This document shows, one piece after another, positions 8,423 through 18,569 of a stretch of 46,221 bases of DNA. The translations under genes were made by a program, and so were the position numbers. Under the pieces are notes generated by a model, which saw only the letters and a program-made list of their open reading frames with translations, made no database searches and was not told the DNA's origin. Source of the stretch: Idiomarina aquatica (GTDB taxonomy: Bacteria; Pseudomonadota; Gammaproteobacteria; Enterobacterales; Alteromonadaceae); assembly GCF_004362895.1 (NCBI RefSeq), contig NZ_SNXI01000019.1, positions 1 through 46,221 on the forward strand, in the 5' to 3' direction. Each line of letters opens with the position of its first letter. Position 1 is the first letter of the stretch.

Positions 8423-10372
8423 TTACTCTTGCTGCAGCTCCGGGCGATCGCGAAATTCGTTTAACGCTTCCGGGTTTGCAAGAGCGTCCGTATTGTTAAC
8501 GGTTTCACCATGGATCACCTGACGAACCGCTAATTCAACAATCTTACCACTGATTGTGCGGGGGATGTCACGCACTTGTAAAATAATAGCGGGAACGTGG
8601 CGCGGTGTCGCGTTTGCCCGGATGGTTTTCTTTATTTGCTGACGTAAGTCATCATCTAATGTGATGCCATCACGCAACTTAACGAATAACACAACGCGTT
8701 CGTCATCGTCTATCTGTTGGCCGACAGCAATACTTTCCAGCACCGCATCTATCTTCTCTACCTGGCGGTAAATTTCCGCCGTACCAATACGTACGCCACC
8801 CGGGTTTAGCACCGCATCAGAGCGGCCGTAAATAATCACACCATCATGTTCGGTAAGTTCGGCAAAGTCACCGTGAGCCCAGGTATTTTTAAAACGCGCG
8901 AAGTAGGCATTAAAGTACCGCTGGCCGTCGTCGTCATTCCAAAAACCAACCGGCATGCAGGGGAATGAGTTTTCACACACTAATTCACCTTTTTTGCCGC
9001 GGATGGCCTCGCCATTCTCGTTATAAATAGCAACCGCAAGTCCCAGTCCGCGGCATTGTAATTCGCCACGGTAAACGGGCAGGATAGGGCAGCCTAGTGC
9101 AAAACAAGAGACGATATCGGTACCGCCGGAAATCGATGACAAACAGAGGTCGGTTTTGATATCGCGGTACACGTAATCGAAACTTTCCGGCGGTAGTACC
9201 GAGCCGGTGGTTAATATGGCACGGAGTCTATCTAATTGGTGTGATTTACGCGGTTTTACGCCGGCTTTTTCCAGTGCCGCTAAATACTTAGCGCTGGTGC
9301 CAAACACAGTAATGCCTTCCTGCTCGGCAACGTCCCATAAAAATTCGGGTTCTGGTGCAAAGGGTGAACCGTCAAACAGTACCAGGGTGGCGCCGTGAGC
9401 CAGCCCGCTGACTAACCAGTTCCACATCATCCAGCCACAGGTAGTGAAGTAAAATAGGGTATCTTCGGCACGCAAATCGGTGTGCAGACCGTGTTCTTTT
9501 AAATGCTGTAACAAGGTACCGCCAGCGCCGTGCACAATACACTTTGGAACCCCGGTGGTGCCTGACGAGAACATGATATACAGGGGGTGATTAAAGTCGG
9601 TGGTAACAAACTCAATGTGGCGGGCGTCATTATCAATAAACGCATCGTAGCCCACCACAGTGTCACCGGCGAGGGTGTCGGATTGATCACTGAAATTAAC
9701 AACGACCACGCACTCAACAGTATCTAGCTGACTGACGATATCCGCGACTTTGTCTTTGATATTAAGATTTTTGCCGTTGTAAAAATAACCATCAACCGTC
9801 AGCAGTACTTTTGGCTCGATCTGACCAAAACGGTCCAGCACCCCCTGCACACCAAAGTCGGGTGAACATGACGACCAGATAGCGCCAAGACTAGTGGTAG
9901 CTAACATGGCAACGATAGTTTCGATGCAGTTTGGCATCATCGCGGCAACGCGATCGCCTTTGCTAACGCCTTGTTGCTTAAGCCCCTCGGCAAATTGAGC
10001 CACCTGTTGGTAAAGCTCACTGTAGGTCAGTTGCTGACGGGCGCCATTTTCACCGCGAAACACCAGTGCAACTTTGTCATCACGATGACGTAACATGTTT
10101 TCAGCAAAGTTAAGGCTTGCTTGCGGGAACCATTTAGCGCCCGGCAACTTATCTTTTTTCTCCACCACGGTTGCGCCTTTATCGCCGATAACCTGAAAAT
10201 AATCCCAAATCATCGACCAAAAGGTTTCGTTGTCGTCCAGCGACCATTGATATAAATCGTGGTAGTTGGCTAACGTCTGTTGGTGATCGGCATTAACTTG
10301 CTGTAAAAAGTGCGTCATATTGGCGTCAGCGATGGTATCTGCTGACGGCTGCCAAAGTTGTTCTGTTGTCAT
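8423..10372 (-). CDS. aacS: Acetoacetyl-CoA synthetase
   Basis: ATP-dependent activation of acetoacetate to acetoacetyl-CoA through an adenylate. The 649 residues fit the family. The N-terminal ACAS-type cap leads to the AMP-binding P-loop SSGTTGVPK (269-277), and the C-terminal domain carries the conserved adenylation lysine in RTISGK (Lys610). Homology to acetoacetyl- rather than acetyl-CoA synthetases is shown by the N-terminal WSLDDNETFWSMIWDYF and LPGAKWFPQASLNFAENML stretches. It lies 3 bp after liuE. HMG-CoA lyase releases acetoacetate, which AacS reactivates for thiolytic cleavage by AtoB across the divergent promoter. Confidence 0.96.
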   Translation of the reverse strand: MTTEQLWQPSADTIADANMTHFLQQVNADHQQTLANYHDLYQWSLDDNETFWSMIWDYFQVIGDKGATVVEKKDKLPGAKWFPQASLNFAENMLRHRDDKVALVFRGENGARQQLTYSELYQQVAQFAEGLKQQGVSKGDRVAAMMPNCIETIVAMLATTSLGAIWSSCSPDFGVQGVLDRFGQIEPKVLLTVDGYFYNGKNLNIKDKVADIVSQLDTVECVVVVNFSDQSDTLAGDTVVGYDAFIDNDARHIEFVTTDFNHPLYIMFSSGTTGVPKCIVHGAGGTLLQHLKEHGLHTDLRAEDTLFYFTTCGWMMWNWLVSGLAHGATLVLFDGSPFAPEPEFLWDVAEQEGITVFGTSAKYLAALEKAGVKPRKSHQLDRLRAILTTGSVLPPESFDYVYRDIKTDLCLSSISGGTDIVSCFALGCPILPVYRGELQCRGLGLAVAIYNENGEAIRGKKGELVCENSFPCMPVGFWNDDDGQRYFNAYFARFKNTWAHGDFAELTEHDGVIIYGRSDAVLNPGGVRIGTAEIYRQVEKIDAVLESIAVGQQIDDDERVVLFVKLRDGITLDDDLRQQIKKTIRANATPRHVPAIILQVRDIPRTISGKIVELAVRQVIHGETVNNTDALANPEALNEFRDRPELQQE

Positions 10373-10375
10373 TAT

Positions 10376-11296
10376 TTACTTCCCTTGCTTTGCCAGTTCG
10401 GCTAGTGCGACCTGAGAGCGTGGACCATGGCTTAAATGTTGGCAAATGGCATCGCCGGCGGCAATGAGTTTTTGTAAATTGACCCCTGTTTCGATGCCCA
10501 TACCGTGCAACATGTAAACCACGTCTTCGGTGGCAACGTTACCACTGGCGCCTTTTGCATAGGGGCATCCCCCTAAGCCGGCGACTGCGCTGTCGATGGT
10601 TGCAACGCCAAGCGGCAGGCAAGCGGTAATATTAGCCAACGCCTGACCATAGGTATTATGAAAGTGTAACGCCAGGTGTTCCATCGGTACTTCGGCAGCC
10701 ACCGCTTCCAGCATGGCCCGAGCTTGCCAGGGCGTGCCGACACCAATGGTATCGCCCAGTGAAACTTCATAACAGCCCATGTCATAAAGTGTTTTGGCGA
10801 CACGTACAACATCGGTTAGAGGAACCTGACCCTGGTAAGGGCATCCCAGTACACACGAGACATAGCCACGTACGCGGATACCTTTTTCCTGAGCGGCGCT
10901 TATTACCGGCTCAAAACGTGCCAGTGACTCATCGATGCTGCAGTTGATGTTTTTTTGGCTGAACGCCTCAGAAGCGGCACCAAATACTGCAACTTCGTCG
11001 GTATTGACCGCCATGGCGTTTTCAAAACCTTTCAGGTTAGGCGTTAAGCCAGCATAAGTTACGTTATTGTCACGGTCGATAGCTTGCATAACGTCGGCAC
11101 TGTCTGCCATTTGCGGAATCCATTTCGGACTGACAAAACTGGCCGCTTCGATATAACCTAACCCGGCCGCTGTTAATTGGTTAACCAAATCAATTTTGGC
11201 CTGGGTCGGCACGGCTTTCTCGTTTTGCAAGCCGTCGCGCGGACCCACTTCAACAATTTTAACGTGTTTGGGCAGGGCGTTAGTTGGCGTTGCCAT
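10376..11296 (-). CDS. liuE: Hydroxymethylglutaryl-CoA lyase
   Basis: Cleaves HMG-CoA to acetoacetate and acetyl-CoA, the last step of the leucine/isovalerate pathway. The 306-residue TIM-barrel protein shows the N-terminal signature [11 protein letters not shown], the metal-site [13 protein letters not shown] and the catalytic-cysteine loop [19 protein letters not shown]. Its start codon overlaps the stop of liuD by one base, so the two are translationally coupled. All motifs needed for activity are present. Confidence 0.97.
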   Translation of the reverse strand: MATPTNALPKHVKIVEVGPRDGLQNEKAVPTQAKIDLVNQLTAAGLGYIEAASFVSPKWIPQMADSADVMQAIDRDNNVTYAGLTPNLKGFENAMAVNTDEVAVFGAASEAFSQKNINCSIDESLARFEPVISAAQEKGIRVRGYVSCVLGCPYQGQVPLTDVVRVAKTLYDMGCYEVSLGDTIGVGTPWQARAMLEAVAAEVPMEHLALHFHNTYGQALANITACLPLGVATIDSAVAGLGGCPYAKGASGNVATEDVVYMLHGMGIETGVNLQKLIAAGDAICQHLSHGPRSQVALAELAKQGK

Positions 11297-13284
11297 CAGG
11301 CCTCCTCAGTCATAGCAATGAGCTCGTCACCATCACTGACGAGATCGCCGGCAGCATAGAATACATCAGTGACTTCACCCGCGTGGCCGGCGCGAATGGT
11401 GTATTCCATCTTCATCGCTTCCATAATCACCAGTGGTTGATCTTTCTCGACGCTATCACCTTTGCTTACCAGCACCTCCATAATGGTGCCATTCATGGGT
11501 GCGACTAAACCACCATGGGCGGCTTCATCAACCAGCGTATCGGTAACTTTATGGCGGTGCAGGGTAACCGGGCCTTGCTCAGTAAATACAGTCAACTCCT
11601 GGTCATCAGCGCAGACAAAGCGTTGGTAATGGCGGCCGTTACACACGACCGTCATTTGGTCATCGTTGATGCTAACCTGCCATTGCAACTCGCTGTCTGC
11701 AGCTTCGGTTACAAATACCGCATCGCGTTGTTCAATGGTGATGCTGTGCAACTGGTCTTGATACTGCAGTTCAACCGTATGCAAGTCGGCATCATTCATG
11801 CGTAAGGCATTGGCTTGATGCCAGGGACTATCGGTAGCAAAGTACGCGGTAGCAGAGTGCGCCTGCTGGCGACTGACAATATCGTAGAGTGCCGCTTCGG
11901 TGGCAACCTGATTAACATCGATATCAAGCTGCGGCATCAAGCTCTGCTCATGCTGCTGAATAAACTCGGTAGTCAAGTTCATTTGCACAAATTCAGGGTG
12001 GCTGGCTAAGCGATGTAGAAAATCAATATTGGTGGTTAAACCGGTTAACCGGTACTGCCGCAGCGCACGCTGTAATTTCAGCAATGCACGATCACGATCA
12101 GTATCCCAGACAATCAACTTGGCAATCATCGGGTCGTAAAACGAGGAGATCTCATCACCTTCGGTAATACCTGTGTCTATACGTACGCCTGGTTCTCCCT
12201 CGGGCGTGCGCAAATGCCGGATGGTACCGGTACAGGGCAGAAAGTCATTATCCGGATCTTCGGCATAAATACGCGCCTCAAAGGCATGGCCATTAACCTG
12301 AATGTCGTTTTGCGCCAGTGGTAACGGTTGTCCTGAGGCAACTAGTAACTGCCATTCCACCAAGTCCTGCCCGGTAATCAATTCGGTAACCGGATGCTCA
12401 ACCTGCAAGCGTGTGTTCATCTCCATAAAGAAGAACTCACCGCTTTGGTCATATAAAAACTCGACCGTGCCCGCACCGACGTAGTCAATCGCCTGCGCTG
12501 CTTTAATCGCAGCTTCGCCCATGGCCTGGCGGGTGCGTTCGGTTAATGCCGGCGCCGGTGCTTCTTCCAGAACTTTTTGGTGACGACGCTGCACCGAACA
12601 GTCACGCTCAGCTAAGTAAACCGCGTTACCGTGTTCATCGCAGAAGACCTGAATTTCGACATGGCGAGGATTACGAATAAAGCGTTCGAATAACACCTTA
12701 TCGTTGCCGAAAGACGATTTAGCTTCGCGTTTGGCCGAAGCGAGTGCTTGGTCAAACTCTGCTAAGCTCTCGACTACGCGCATGCCCTTACCACCGCCGC
12801 CATAAGCCGCTTTTAGCAATAACGGGAAACCCACTTCTTCAGCTTTTGCTTTTAAGGTTTCTGCGTCTTGCTCGCTGCCATGGTACCCCGGCACCAGCGG
12901 TACGCCGGCTTCCTGCATAATCGCCTTGGCGGCACTTTTAGAACCCATAGAAGCGATTGAGGCGACTGGCGGGCCGACAAAAATAATGTTTTGTTGCTGG
13001 CATAAGTCAGCAAAGTCTTCGTTTTCTGACAAAAAACCATAACCCGGATGGATCGCTTCAGCACCCGTTTGTTTGGCGGCAGCAATGATCTTATCGCCGC
13101 GCAGATAGCTTTCACTGCTGGCAGCAGGGCCAATATTGATGGCTTCATCCGCAAGTTTTACGTGACGCGCATGGCTGTCGGCATCAGAGTAAACTGCAAT
13201 GGTGCGGATACCCATTTTTTTAGCCGTGGCGATAATACGACACGCAATTTCACCACGGTTGGCAATTAATAACGAGGTAATCAT
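11296..13284 (-). CDS. liuD: Methylcrotonyl-CoA carboxylase, biotin-carrying alpha subunit
   Basis: Carboxylates its own biotin using ATP and bicarbonate, then hands the carboxyl group to LiuB for 3-methylcrotonyl-CoA. The 662 residues hold a biotin carboxylase with ATP-grasp (glycine loop [13 protein letters not shown], plus [20 protein letters not shown] and [15 protein letters not shown]). A linker (BT) domain follows, and then a C-terminal biotinyl domain with EAMKM, the target being Lys625. It lies 12 bp after liuC and pairs with liuB two genes upstream. The substrate is assigned from this context; the sequence alone would also allow other acyl-CoA carboxylases. Confidence 0.95.
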   Translation of the reverse strand: MITSLLIANRGEIACRIIATAKKMGIRTIAVYSDADSHARHVKLADEAINIGPAASSESYLRGDKIIAAAKQTGAEAIHPGYGFLSENEDFADLCQQQNIIFVGPPVASIASMGSKSAAKAIMQEAGVPLVPGYHGSEQDAETLKAKAEEVGFPLLLKAAYGGGGKGMRVVESLAEFDQALASAKREAKSSFGNDKVLFERFIRNPRHVEIQVFCDEHGNAVYLAERDCSVQRRHQKVLEEAPAPALTERTRQAMGEAAIKAAQAIDYVGAGTVEFLYDQSGEFFFMEMNTRLQVEHPVTELITGQDLVEWQLLVASGQPLPLAQNDIQVNGHAFEARIYAEDPDNDFLPCTGTIRHLRTPEGEPGVRIDTGITEGDEISSFYDPMIAKLIVWDTDRDRALLKLQRALRQYRLTGLTTNIDFLHRLASHPEFVQMNLTTEFIQQHEQSLMPQLDIDVNQVATEAALYDIVSRQQAHSATAYFATDSPWHQANALRMNDADLHTVELQYQDQLHSITIEQRDAVFVTEAADSELQWQVSINDDQMTVVCNGRHYQRFVCADDQELTVFTEQGPVTLHRHKVTDTLVDEAAHGGLVAPMNGTIMEVLVSKGDSVEKDQPLVIMEAMKMEYTIRAGHAGEVTDVFYAAGDLVSDGDELIAMTEEA

Positions 13285-13296
13285 ACCGTTTCCTAA

Positions 13297-14082
13297 TTAG
13301 CTGTCGTTGCGCCAGGCGGCGGGGCGTTTTTCTAAAAATGCACTCAAGCCTTCCTGACCTTCATCCGAAACCCGAATTTTTGCAATGGCTTCGATGGTGT
13401 GTTTTCGTACCGAGGCGTCAATAGGGCGTGAGCCCACATTAGCGATAAGTGACTTGCAGGCATCCAGCGCCTGCGGGCTATTATTAAGCAGCGCGTCCAG
13501 CCATTCGGCTAATGCCGGTTCAAAGTCATCGACAATGCGGTGTACCAGTCCCAGTGCCAGCGCCTGCTCGGCAAAGAAACGTTCAGCCGTCAGCATATAA
13601 CGGCGTGATTGCCGTTCGCCAATGGCTTTAACCACATACGGACTGATGACTGCCGGAATTAAACCGATTTTGACTTCGCTTAAGCAAAAACTGGTTTTAG
13701 GTTGCGCCAGCACCATATCGCAACACGCTGCTAAGCCAACAGCGCCACCAAATGCAGCCCCCTGAACCAGGGCAATGGTAGGTTTAGACAATTCATCTAA
13801 CCGTTGCATGAGTAAGCTTAATTCGCCGGCATCATCAATATTTTGCTGGTAATCTTTGTCAGCCATGGAGCGCATCCAGTTAAGGTCAGCGCCGGCAGAA
13901 AAGTTTTTGCCTGCAGATTGCAGTACCAGAACACGCACCGCGTCATCGTTTTCTGCACTATTTAATGCCTCGATAAGTTCCGCGATCATGACATCGTCAA
14001 ACGCATTATGTACGTCGGGACGGTTAAGGCTTAATCGCGCAACGCCCCGGGCGTCAACCTGATAACTTGTATATTGGCTCAT
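13297..14082 (-). CDS. liuC: Methylglutaconyl-CoA hydratase
   Basis: Hydrates 3-methylglutaconyl-CoA to HMG-CoA. The 261-residue crotonase-fold protein has the oxyanion-hole segments GKNFSAGADLNWMRSM and GAAFGGAVGLAACCDMV, with the acidic catalytic position in SEVKIGLIPAVISPYV. Gaps of 14 bp to liuB and 12 bp to liuD place it in the middle of the operon. The specific reaction is inferred from the neighbours; the fold assignment is firm. Confidence 0.93.
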   Translation of the reverse strand: MSQYTSYQVDARGVARLSLNRPDVHNAFDDVMIAELIEALNSAENDDAVRVLVLQSAGKNFSAGADLNWMRSMADKDYQQNIDDAGELSLLMQRLDELSKPTIALVQGAAFGGAVGLAACCDMVLAQPKTSFCLSEVKIGLIPAVISPYVVKAIGERQSRRYMLTAERFFAEQALALGLVHRIVDDFEPALAEWLDALLNNSPQALDACKSLIANVGSRPIDASVRKHTIEAIAKIRVSDEGQEGLSAFLEKRPAAWRNDS

Positions 14083-14096
14083 CAGTCGGGCTCCGA

Positions 14097-15704
14097 TTAC
14101 ATGCGGAAGACGCCGAAGCGGCTGTCTTCGATCGGTGCATTTAACGACGCGGCAATACTAAGGCCTAGAACGTCGCGCGTCTGCGCAGGGTCAATAATGC
14201 CATCATCCCATAAGCGTGCCGACGCATAATAGGGGTGCCCCTGCTGTTCGTACTGGTCGACAATCGGTTGCTTGAGCTTTTGCTCTTGCTCGTCACTCAT
14301 CGACTCGCCTTTGCGGGCCAGGTTATCTTTGGTTACCTGCGCCATGACACCGGCAGCTTGCTCACCACCCATAACCGAGATACGTGCGTTTGGCCACATA
14401 AACATCATGGTTGGGTCATAAGCACGGCCACACATACCGTAGTTGCCGGCGCCATAGCTACCACCGATTAACACGGTAAACTTGGGCACCTGTGCACAAG
14501 AAACGGCCATGACCATCTTAGCACCGTGTTTGGCAATGCCTTCGGCTTCATACTTTTTCCCGACCATAAAGCCGGTAATATTCTGTAAAAACACCAGCGG
14601 AATTTTGCGCTGCGCGCACAGCTCGATAAAGTGAGCGCCTTTTTGCGCGCTTTCCGAGAATAAAATGCCATTGTTAGCAACAATACCTACCGGATAACCA
14701 TGAATGCGGGCAAACCCGGTTACCAACGTATTACCATAGTTGGCTTTGAATTCGTCAAAGTCAGAATCGTCAACGACACGGGCTATTACCTCGTGGACGT
14801 CATAGGGTTTGCGCAGATCAGTACCGACAATGCCGTATAACTCTTTGCTGTCGTAGCGCGGCGGTTTAACCTCGCGACGATCGAGTTCGGTTGGTTTAGG
14901 ACGGTTCAATCGAGCTACTGAGCGACGTGCCAATGCCAGCGCGTGTTCGTCGTTATGCGCAAAATGATCGGCCACGCCCGAGATACGGGTGTGTACATCG
15001 GCGCCGCCGAGTTCTTCGGCAGAAACTTCTTCACCGGTTGCCGCTTTAACCAGTGGCGGACCTGCGAGGAAGATAGTGCCTTGTTCTTTTACAATCACAC
15101 TTTCATCAGCCATCGCAGGTACATAGGCGCCGCCGGCAGTACATAAGCCCATGACCACCGCAATTTGCGGAATACCCTTGGCTGACATGTTGGCCTGATT
15201 AAAGAAAATACGGCCGAAATGTTCTTTATCGGGGAATACTTCGTCCTGACGCGGCAGGTTAGCACCACCCGAATCGACTAAATAGATGCAGGGCAGGTGA
15301 CAGCGCTCGGCAATTTCCTGCGCGCGAAGATGCTTCTTAACCGTTAGCGGATAATAAGTCCCGCCTTTAACCGTGGCATCATTAGCAACGATCATGCACT
15401 CGACGCCCTCGACCATGCCAATGCCGGCAACGACGCCAGCTGACGGAACATAATCATCGTAGCAGTCCCAGGCAGCGAATTGGCCAATTTCTAAAAACGG
15501 CGAGCCGGCATCAAGCAACTTGTTGATACGGTCACGGGGCAGTAACTTACCCCGTGACAGGTGGCGTTCCTGATATTTGGGGCCACCACCTTGTTTGATT
15601 TGCGCGACTTTTTGTTGCAGGTCATCGACCACACCTTGCATGGCCGTGTGATTGGTTTTGAACTGCTCGTCGCGGGTATTAACTTTACTGGTTAAAATCG
15701 CCAC
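14097..15704 (-). CDS. liuB: Methylcrotonyl-CoA carboxylase, carboxyltransferase beta subunit
   Basis: Transfers carboxyl from biotin on LiuD to 3-methylcrotonyl-CoA. The 535 residues form the two crotonase-like halves of acyl-CoA carboxylase beta subunits. Typical segments include [19 protein letters not shown] in the acyl-CoA-binding half and [19 protein letters not shown] and [16 protein letters not shown] in the biotin-binding half. [13 protein letters not shown] followed by [13 protein letters not shown] is characteristic of methylcrotonyl- rather than propionyl-CoA carboxylases. It is 9 bp from liuA and 14 bp from liuC. Confidence 0.96.
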   Translation of the reverse strand: MAILTSKVNTRDEQFKTNHTAMQGVVDDLQQKVAQIKQGGGPKYQERHLSRGKLLPRDRINKLLDAGSPFLEIGQFAAWDCYDDYVPSAGVVAGIGMVEGVECMIVANDATVKGGTYYPLTVKKHLRAQEIAERCHLPCIYLVDSGGANLPRQDEVFPDKEHFGRIFFNQANMSAKGIPQIAVVMGLCTAGGAYVPAMADESVIVKEQGTIFLAGPPLVKAATGEEVSAEELGGADVHTRISGVADHFAHNDEHALALARRSVARLNRPKPTELDRREVKPPRYDSKELYGIVGTDLRKPYDVHEVIARVVDDSDFDEFKANYGNTLVTGFARIHGYPVGIVANNGILFSESAQKGAHFIELCAQRKIPLVFLQNITGFMVGKKYEAEGIAKHGAKMVMAVSCAQVPKFTVLIGGSYGAGNYGMCGRAYDPTMMFMWPNARISVMGGEQAAGVMAQVTKDNLARKGESMSDEQEQKLKQPIVDQYEQQGHPYYASARLWDDGIIDPAQTRDVLGLSIAASLNAPIEDSRFGVFRM

Positions 15705-15713
15705 GGTTGCTCC

Positions 15714-16883
15714 TTATTTGGATTCGCTGAATAGCTCGCGACCAATCAGCATGCGACGGATTTCGGATGTACCGGCACCAATTTCATAGAGTTTTGCATC
15801 ACGCAGCAGGCGCCCGGTTGGATACTCGTTAATGTAACCATTACCACCCAACAGCTGAATGGCATCCAGCGCTAACTGGGTTGCTAATTCGGCTGAGTAC
15901 AGAATAGCACCGGCGGCATCTTTACGCGTGGTTTCGCCGCGGTCACATGACTGTGCAACGGCATAAACGTAAGCGCGCGCGGCATTGGTGCGGGTATACA
16001 TGTCCGCCACCTTGCCTTGCACTAGCTGGAATTCGCCAATCGCTTTACCAAATTGTGTACGGTCATGTACATACGGCACCACGGTATCCAGACAGGCTTG
16101 CATGATACCTAACGGACCTGCCGCAAGTACGGCACGTTCATAATCCAGACCGCTCATAAGAACTTCGACACCGCCATTATATTCACCAAGGATATTCTCA
16201 GCCGGTACTTCAGCATCTTCGAATACCAATTCACAGGTATTAGAACCGCGCATACCTAATTTATCCAGTTTCTGCGCTTGCGAGAAGCCGGGGGTACCTT
16301 TTTCTACGATAAATGCGGTGATACCGCGTGAATTTTTCTCTGGGTCGGTTTTTGCGTAAATAACAAAAACGTCAGCATCCGGGCCATTGGTAATCCACAT
16401 TTTGTTGCCGTTCAAGACGAACTTGTCGCCTTTTTTCTCGGCTTTAAGCTTCATGCTGACGACGTCAGAGCCAGCGTTTGGCTCACTCATTGCCAACGCA
16501 CCGACGTGTTCACCGGTACAGAGTTTAGGTAAGTATTTTTGTTTTTGCTCGTCGTTGCCGTTACGGGCAATTTGGTTTACACACAAGTTAGAGTGTGCAC
16601 CATAGCTTAAACCAACCGATGCAGATGCGCGGCTGATTTCTTCCATCGCGATAACGTGTTCCAGGTAACCCATACCTGAACCACCGTATTGTTCATCGAC
16701 CGTTAGCCCTAACAGCCCCATGTCACCCAATTTGCGCCACAAATCGCCGGGGAACTCATTTTTTTCGTCGATTTCCGCTGCGCGCGGCGCTATTTCGGCG
16801 CGTGCAAAGGCATTAACCTGCTCACGCAGCATATCGGCGGTTTCACCCAGACCAAAATTGAAGGTGGTGTACTGACTGATCAT
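15714..16883 (-). CDS. liuA: Isovaleryl-CoA dehydrogenase
   Basis: FAD-dependent oxidation of isovaleryl-CoA to 3-methylcrotonyl-CoA, with electrons leaving through ETF and ETF-QO. The 389 residues show [19 protein letters not shown] and [12 protein letters not shown] of the acyl-CoA dehydrogenase middle domain. The C-terminal signature is [20 protein letters not shown] followed by [19 protein letters not shown]. The catalytic base of isovaleryl-CoA dehydrogenases lies at an unusual position (in a Glu of the GLDYERAV segment), and that segment is present here. First structural gene of the liu operon, 14 bp after liuR. Confidence 0.96.
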   Translation of the reverse strand: MISQYTTFNFGLGETADMLREQVNAFARAEIAPRAAEIDEKNEFPGDLWRKLGDMGLLGLTVDEQYGGSGMGYLEHVIAMEEISRASASVGLSYGAHSNLCVNQIARNGNDEQKQKYLPKLCTGEHVGALAMSEPNAGSDVVSMKLKAEKKGDKFVLNGNKMWITNGPDADVFVIYAKTDPEKNSRGITAFIVEKGTPGFSQAQKLDKLGMRGSNTCELVFEDAEVPAENILGEYNGGVEVLMSGLDYERAVLAAGPLGIMQACLDTVVPYVHDRTQFGKAIGEFQLVQGKVADMYTRTNAARAYVYAVAQSCDRGETTRKDAAGAILYSAELATQLALDAIQLLGGNGYINEYPTGRLLRDAKLYEIGAGTSEIRRMLIGRELFSESK

Positions 16884-16897
16884 AAAGACTCCTGAAA

Positions 16898-17299
16898 TTA
16901 AACTTCTTTTACCGACGGTTTGATGTTTTCCAGTTCATCCTGACAGCGTTGTTCCAGGCCGGTCAGTTCCGTCAGCAATACGTTGATATCTTCCATTTGC
17001 TGTCGCAGCGAGTGTTTTTTCTCTGCGATAAGTTCCAAAACTTTTTGCAGTTGAGCGGCCGAACTATTGTCGGCGTCGTAAAGCTCGAATAAGCGTCGCG
17101 TCTCGGCTAATGAAAAGCCCAGTCGTTTACCGCGCAATACCAGCTTTAAACGAACTCTGTCTTTGTTGGTATAGATGCGATGCTGCCCCTGCCGCTTGGG
17201 CGAGAGCAAGCCTTCGTCTTCGTAAAAGCGAATGCTGCGGGTGGTAATGTCAAATTGTTTTGCCAATTCGCCGATCGTATAAGTTATTTTATTGCTCAT
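16898..17299 (-). CDS. liuR: MerR-family regulator of branched-chain catabolism (LiuR)
   Basis: Local regulator of the liu genes in gammaproteobacteria. The 133 residues begin with a MerR winged helix ([26 protein letters not shown]...[24 protein letters not shown]) and continue into the antiparallel coiled-coil dimerisation helix (about 80-125). No metal-binding cysteine cluster is present, as expected for LiuR rather than metal sensors. It is the first gene of the operon it presumably controls. A perfect palindrome lies 44 bp upstream (17344-17359), between this gene and divergent atoB. Confidence 0.93.
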   Translation of the reverse strand: MSNKITYTIGELAKQFDITTRSIRFYEDEGLLSPKRQGQHRIYTNKDRVRLKLVLRGKRLGFSLAETRRLFELYDADNSSAAQLQKVLELIAEKKHSLRQQMEDINVLLTELTGLEQRCQDELENIKPSVKEV

Positions 17300-17343
17300 C
17301 AGACTTGCTTTTTGGATGTCCTAAGATCTAAGCTTAGAGGAAG

Positions 17344-17359
17344 TTTACGTTAACGTAAA
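17344..17359. promoter_or_regulatory. Predicted LiuR operator
   Basis: TTTACGTTAACGTAAA is a perfect 16-bp palindrome in the 88-bp divergent region between liuR and atoB. It closely resembles the reported LiuR-type motif built on ACGT-TAACGT half-sites. On the minus strand TTTACG followed by a 17-bp spacer and TAAGCT could be a -35/-10 pair overlapping the site, as MerR-family regulation requires. One site could serve both directions. A second, 10-bp palindrome (17328-17337, CTAAGCTTAG) lies next to it. Confidence 0.75.
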
Positions 17360-17387
17360 GTGCAAATCAGCCGTATTTGGAGGAAGA

Positions 17388-18569
17388 ATGTCGAGCGACG
17401 CTATTGTCATCGTGGCCGCTAACCGCACGCCGATGGGCGGTTTTCAGGGCAGTTTAAGTGAAGTTAGTGCGCCCAACCTGGGTGCTACCGCTATTAAAGC
17501 CGCATTGAACAACAGCGGGTTGTCAGCCGAAGATGTTTCGGAAGTCATTATGGGTAATGTACTGCCCGCAGGCTTGGGTCAGGCACCCGCGCGCCAGGCA
17601 ATGCTTTACGCGGGTCTGCCGCGCTCGACAGGCGCTACCACCATTAATAAAGTGTGTGGCTCTGGTCTTAAGGCAGCGATGCTCGCGCACGACTTAATTA
17701 AAGCGGGTTCGGCAGATGTTGTCGTTGCCGGAGGCATGGAAAGCATGTCTAACGCGCCGTACATGTTGCCAAAAGGGCGCAGCGGCTATCGTATGGGTCA
17801 TGGCCAGGTGCTGGACCATATGATGCTTGATGGGCTGGAAGATGCCTACGAGCATCAGGCAATGGGCTGTTATGCGCAAACCACCGCTGATGACTACGGT
17901 CTTAACCGTGAAGCAATGGATGATTTTGCCATTAACTCCTTGACCAAGGCTCAAAAAGCCATCAAAGACGGTCTGTTTAACGGCGAAATCACACCGGTGA
18001 CATATAGCACCCGCAAAGGTGATGTGACGGTAGACACCGACGAGCAACCGGGCAAAGCGCGGATGGACAAAATTCCTCAACTTAGACCTGCGTTTAAAAA
18101 GGACGGCACTATTACCGCGGCTAATTCAAGTTCCATTTCTGACGGTGCCGCGGCATTAATATTGATGCGCGAAAGCGAGGCGAAAGCCAAAGGTCTGACC
18201 CCATTGGCTCGCGTAATGGGTCATGCTACGCACTCGCAGGCGCCGGCAGAATTTACCGTTGCGCCGATTGGCGCGATGAACAGTCTGCTCAGCAAGCTGG
18301 ACTGGCACAAAGACGACGTTGATCTATGGGAAATTAACGAAGCCTTTGCCATGGTCACGATGTTGGCGATTAACGAGATGAAACTGGATGCCAGTAAAGT
18401 TAACGTCCACGGTGGCGCCTGTGCCTTGGGTCACCCTATCGGTGCCAGCGGCGCACGTTTACTGGTAACACTGCTACATGCGCTTAAACAAACCGGTCAA
18501 AAGCGCGGTATTACCTCGCTGTGTATTGGTGGTGGCGAAGCCGTGGCACTCGCGGTCGAGATGCTTTAA
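17388..18569 (+). CDS. atoB: Acetyl-CoA C-acetyltransferase (thiolase)
   Basis: Cleaves acetoacetyl-CoA to two acetyl-CoA. The 393 residues include the nucleophile Cys90 (INKVCGSG), His349 in GGACALGHPIGASGARL and the proton-donor Cys379 in LCIGGGEA. A good SD (GGAGG) lies 5 bp before the ATG. Divergent from liuR, it probably shares the LiuR operator and completes the route from AacS. Its stop codon overlaps the stop of the convergent EamA gene (shared TTAA at 18566-18569). Confidence 0.95.
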   Translation: MSSDAIVIVAANRTPMGGFQGSLSEVSAPNLGATAIKAALNNSGLSAEDVSEVIMGNVLPAGLGQAPARQAMLYAGLPRSTGATTINKVCGSGLKAAMLAHDLIKAGSADVVVAGGMESMSNAPYMLPKGRSGYRMGHGQVLDHMMLDGLEDAYEHQAMGCYAQTTADDYGLNREAMDDFAINSLTKAQKAIKDGLFNGEITPVTYSTRKGDVTVDTDEQPGKARMDKIPQLRPAFKKDGTITAANSSSISDGAAALILMRESEAKAKGLTPLARVMGHATHSQAPAEFTVAPIGAMNSLLSKLDWHKDDVDLWEINEAFAMVTMLAINEMKLDASKVNVHGGACALGHPIGASGARLLVTLLHALKQTGQKRGITSLCIGGGEAVALAVEML

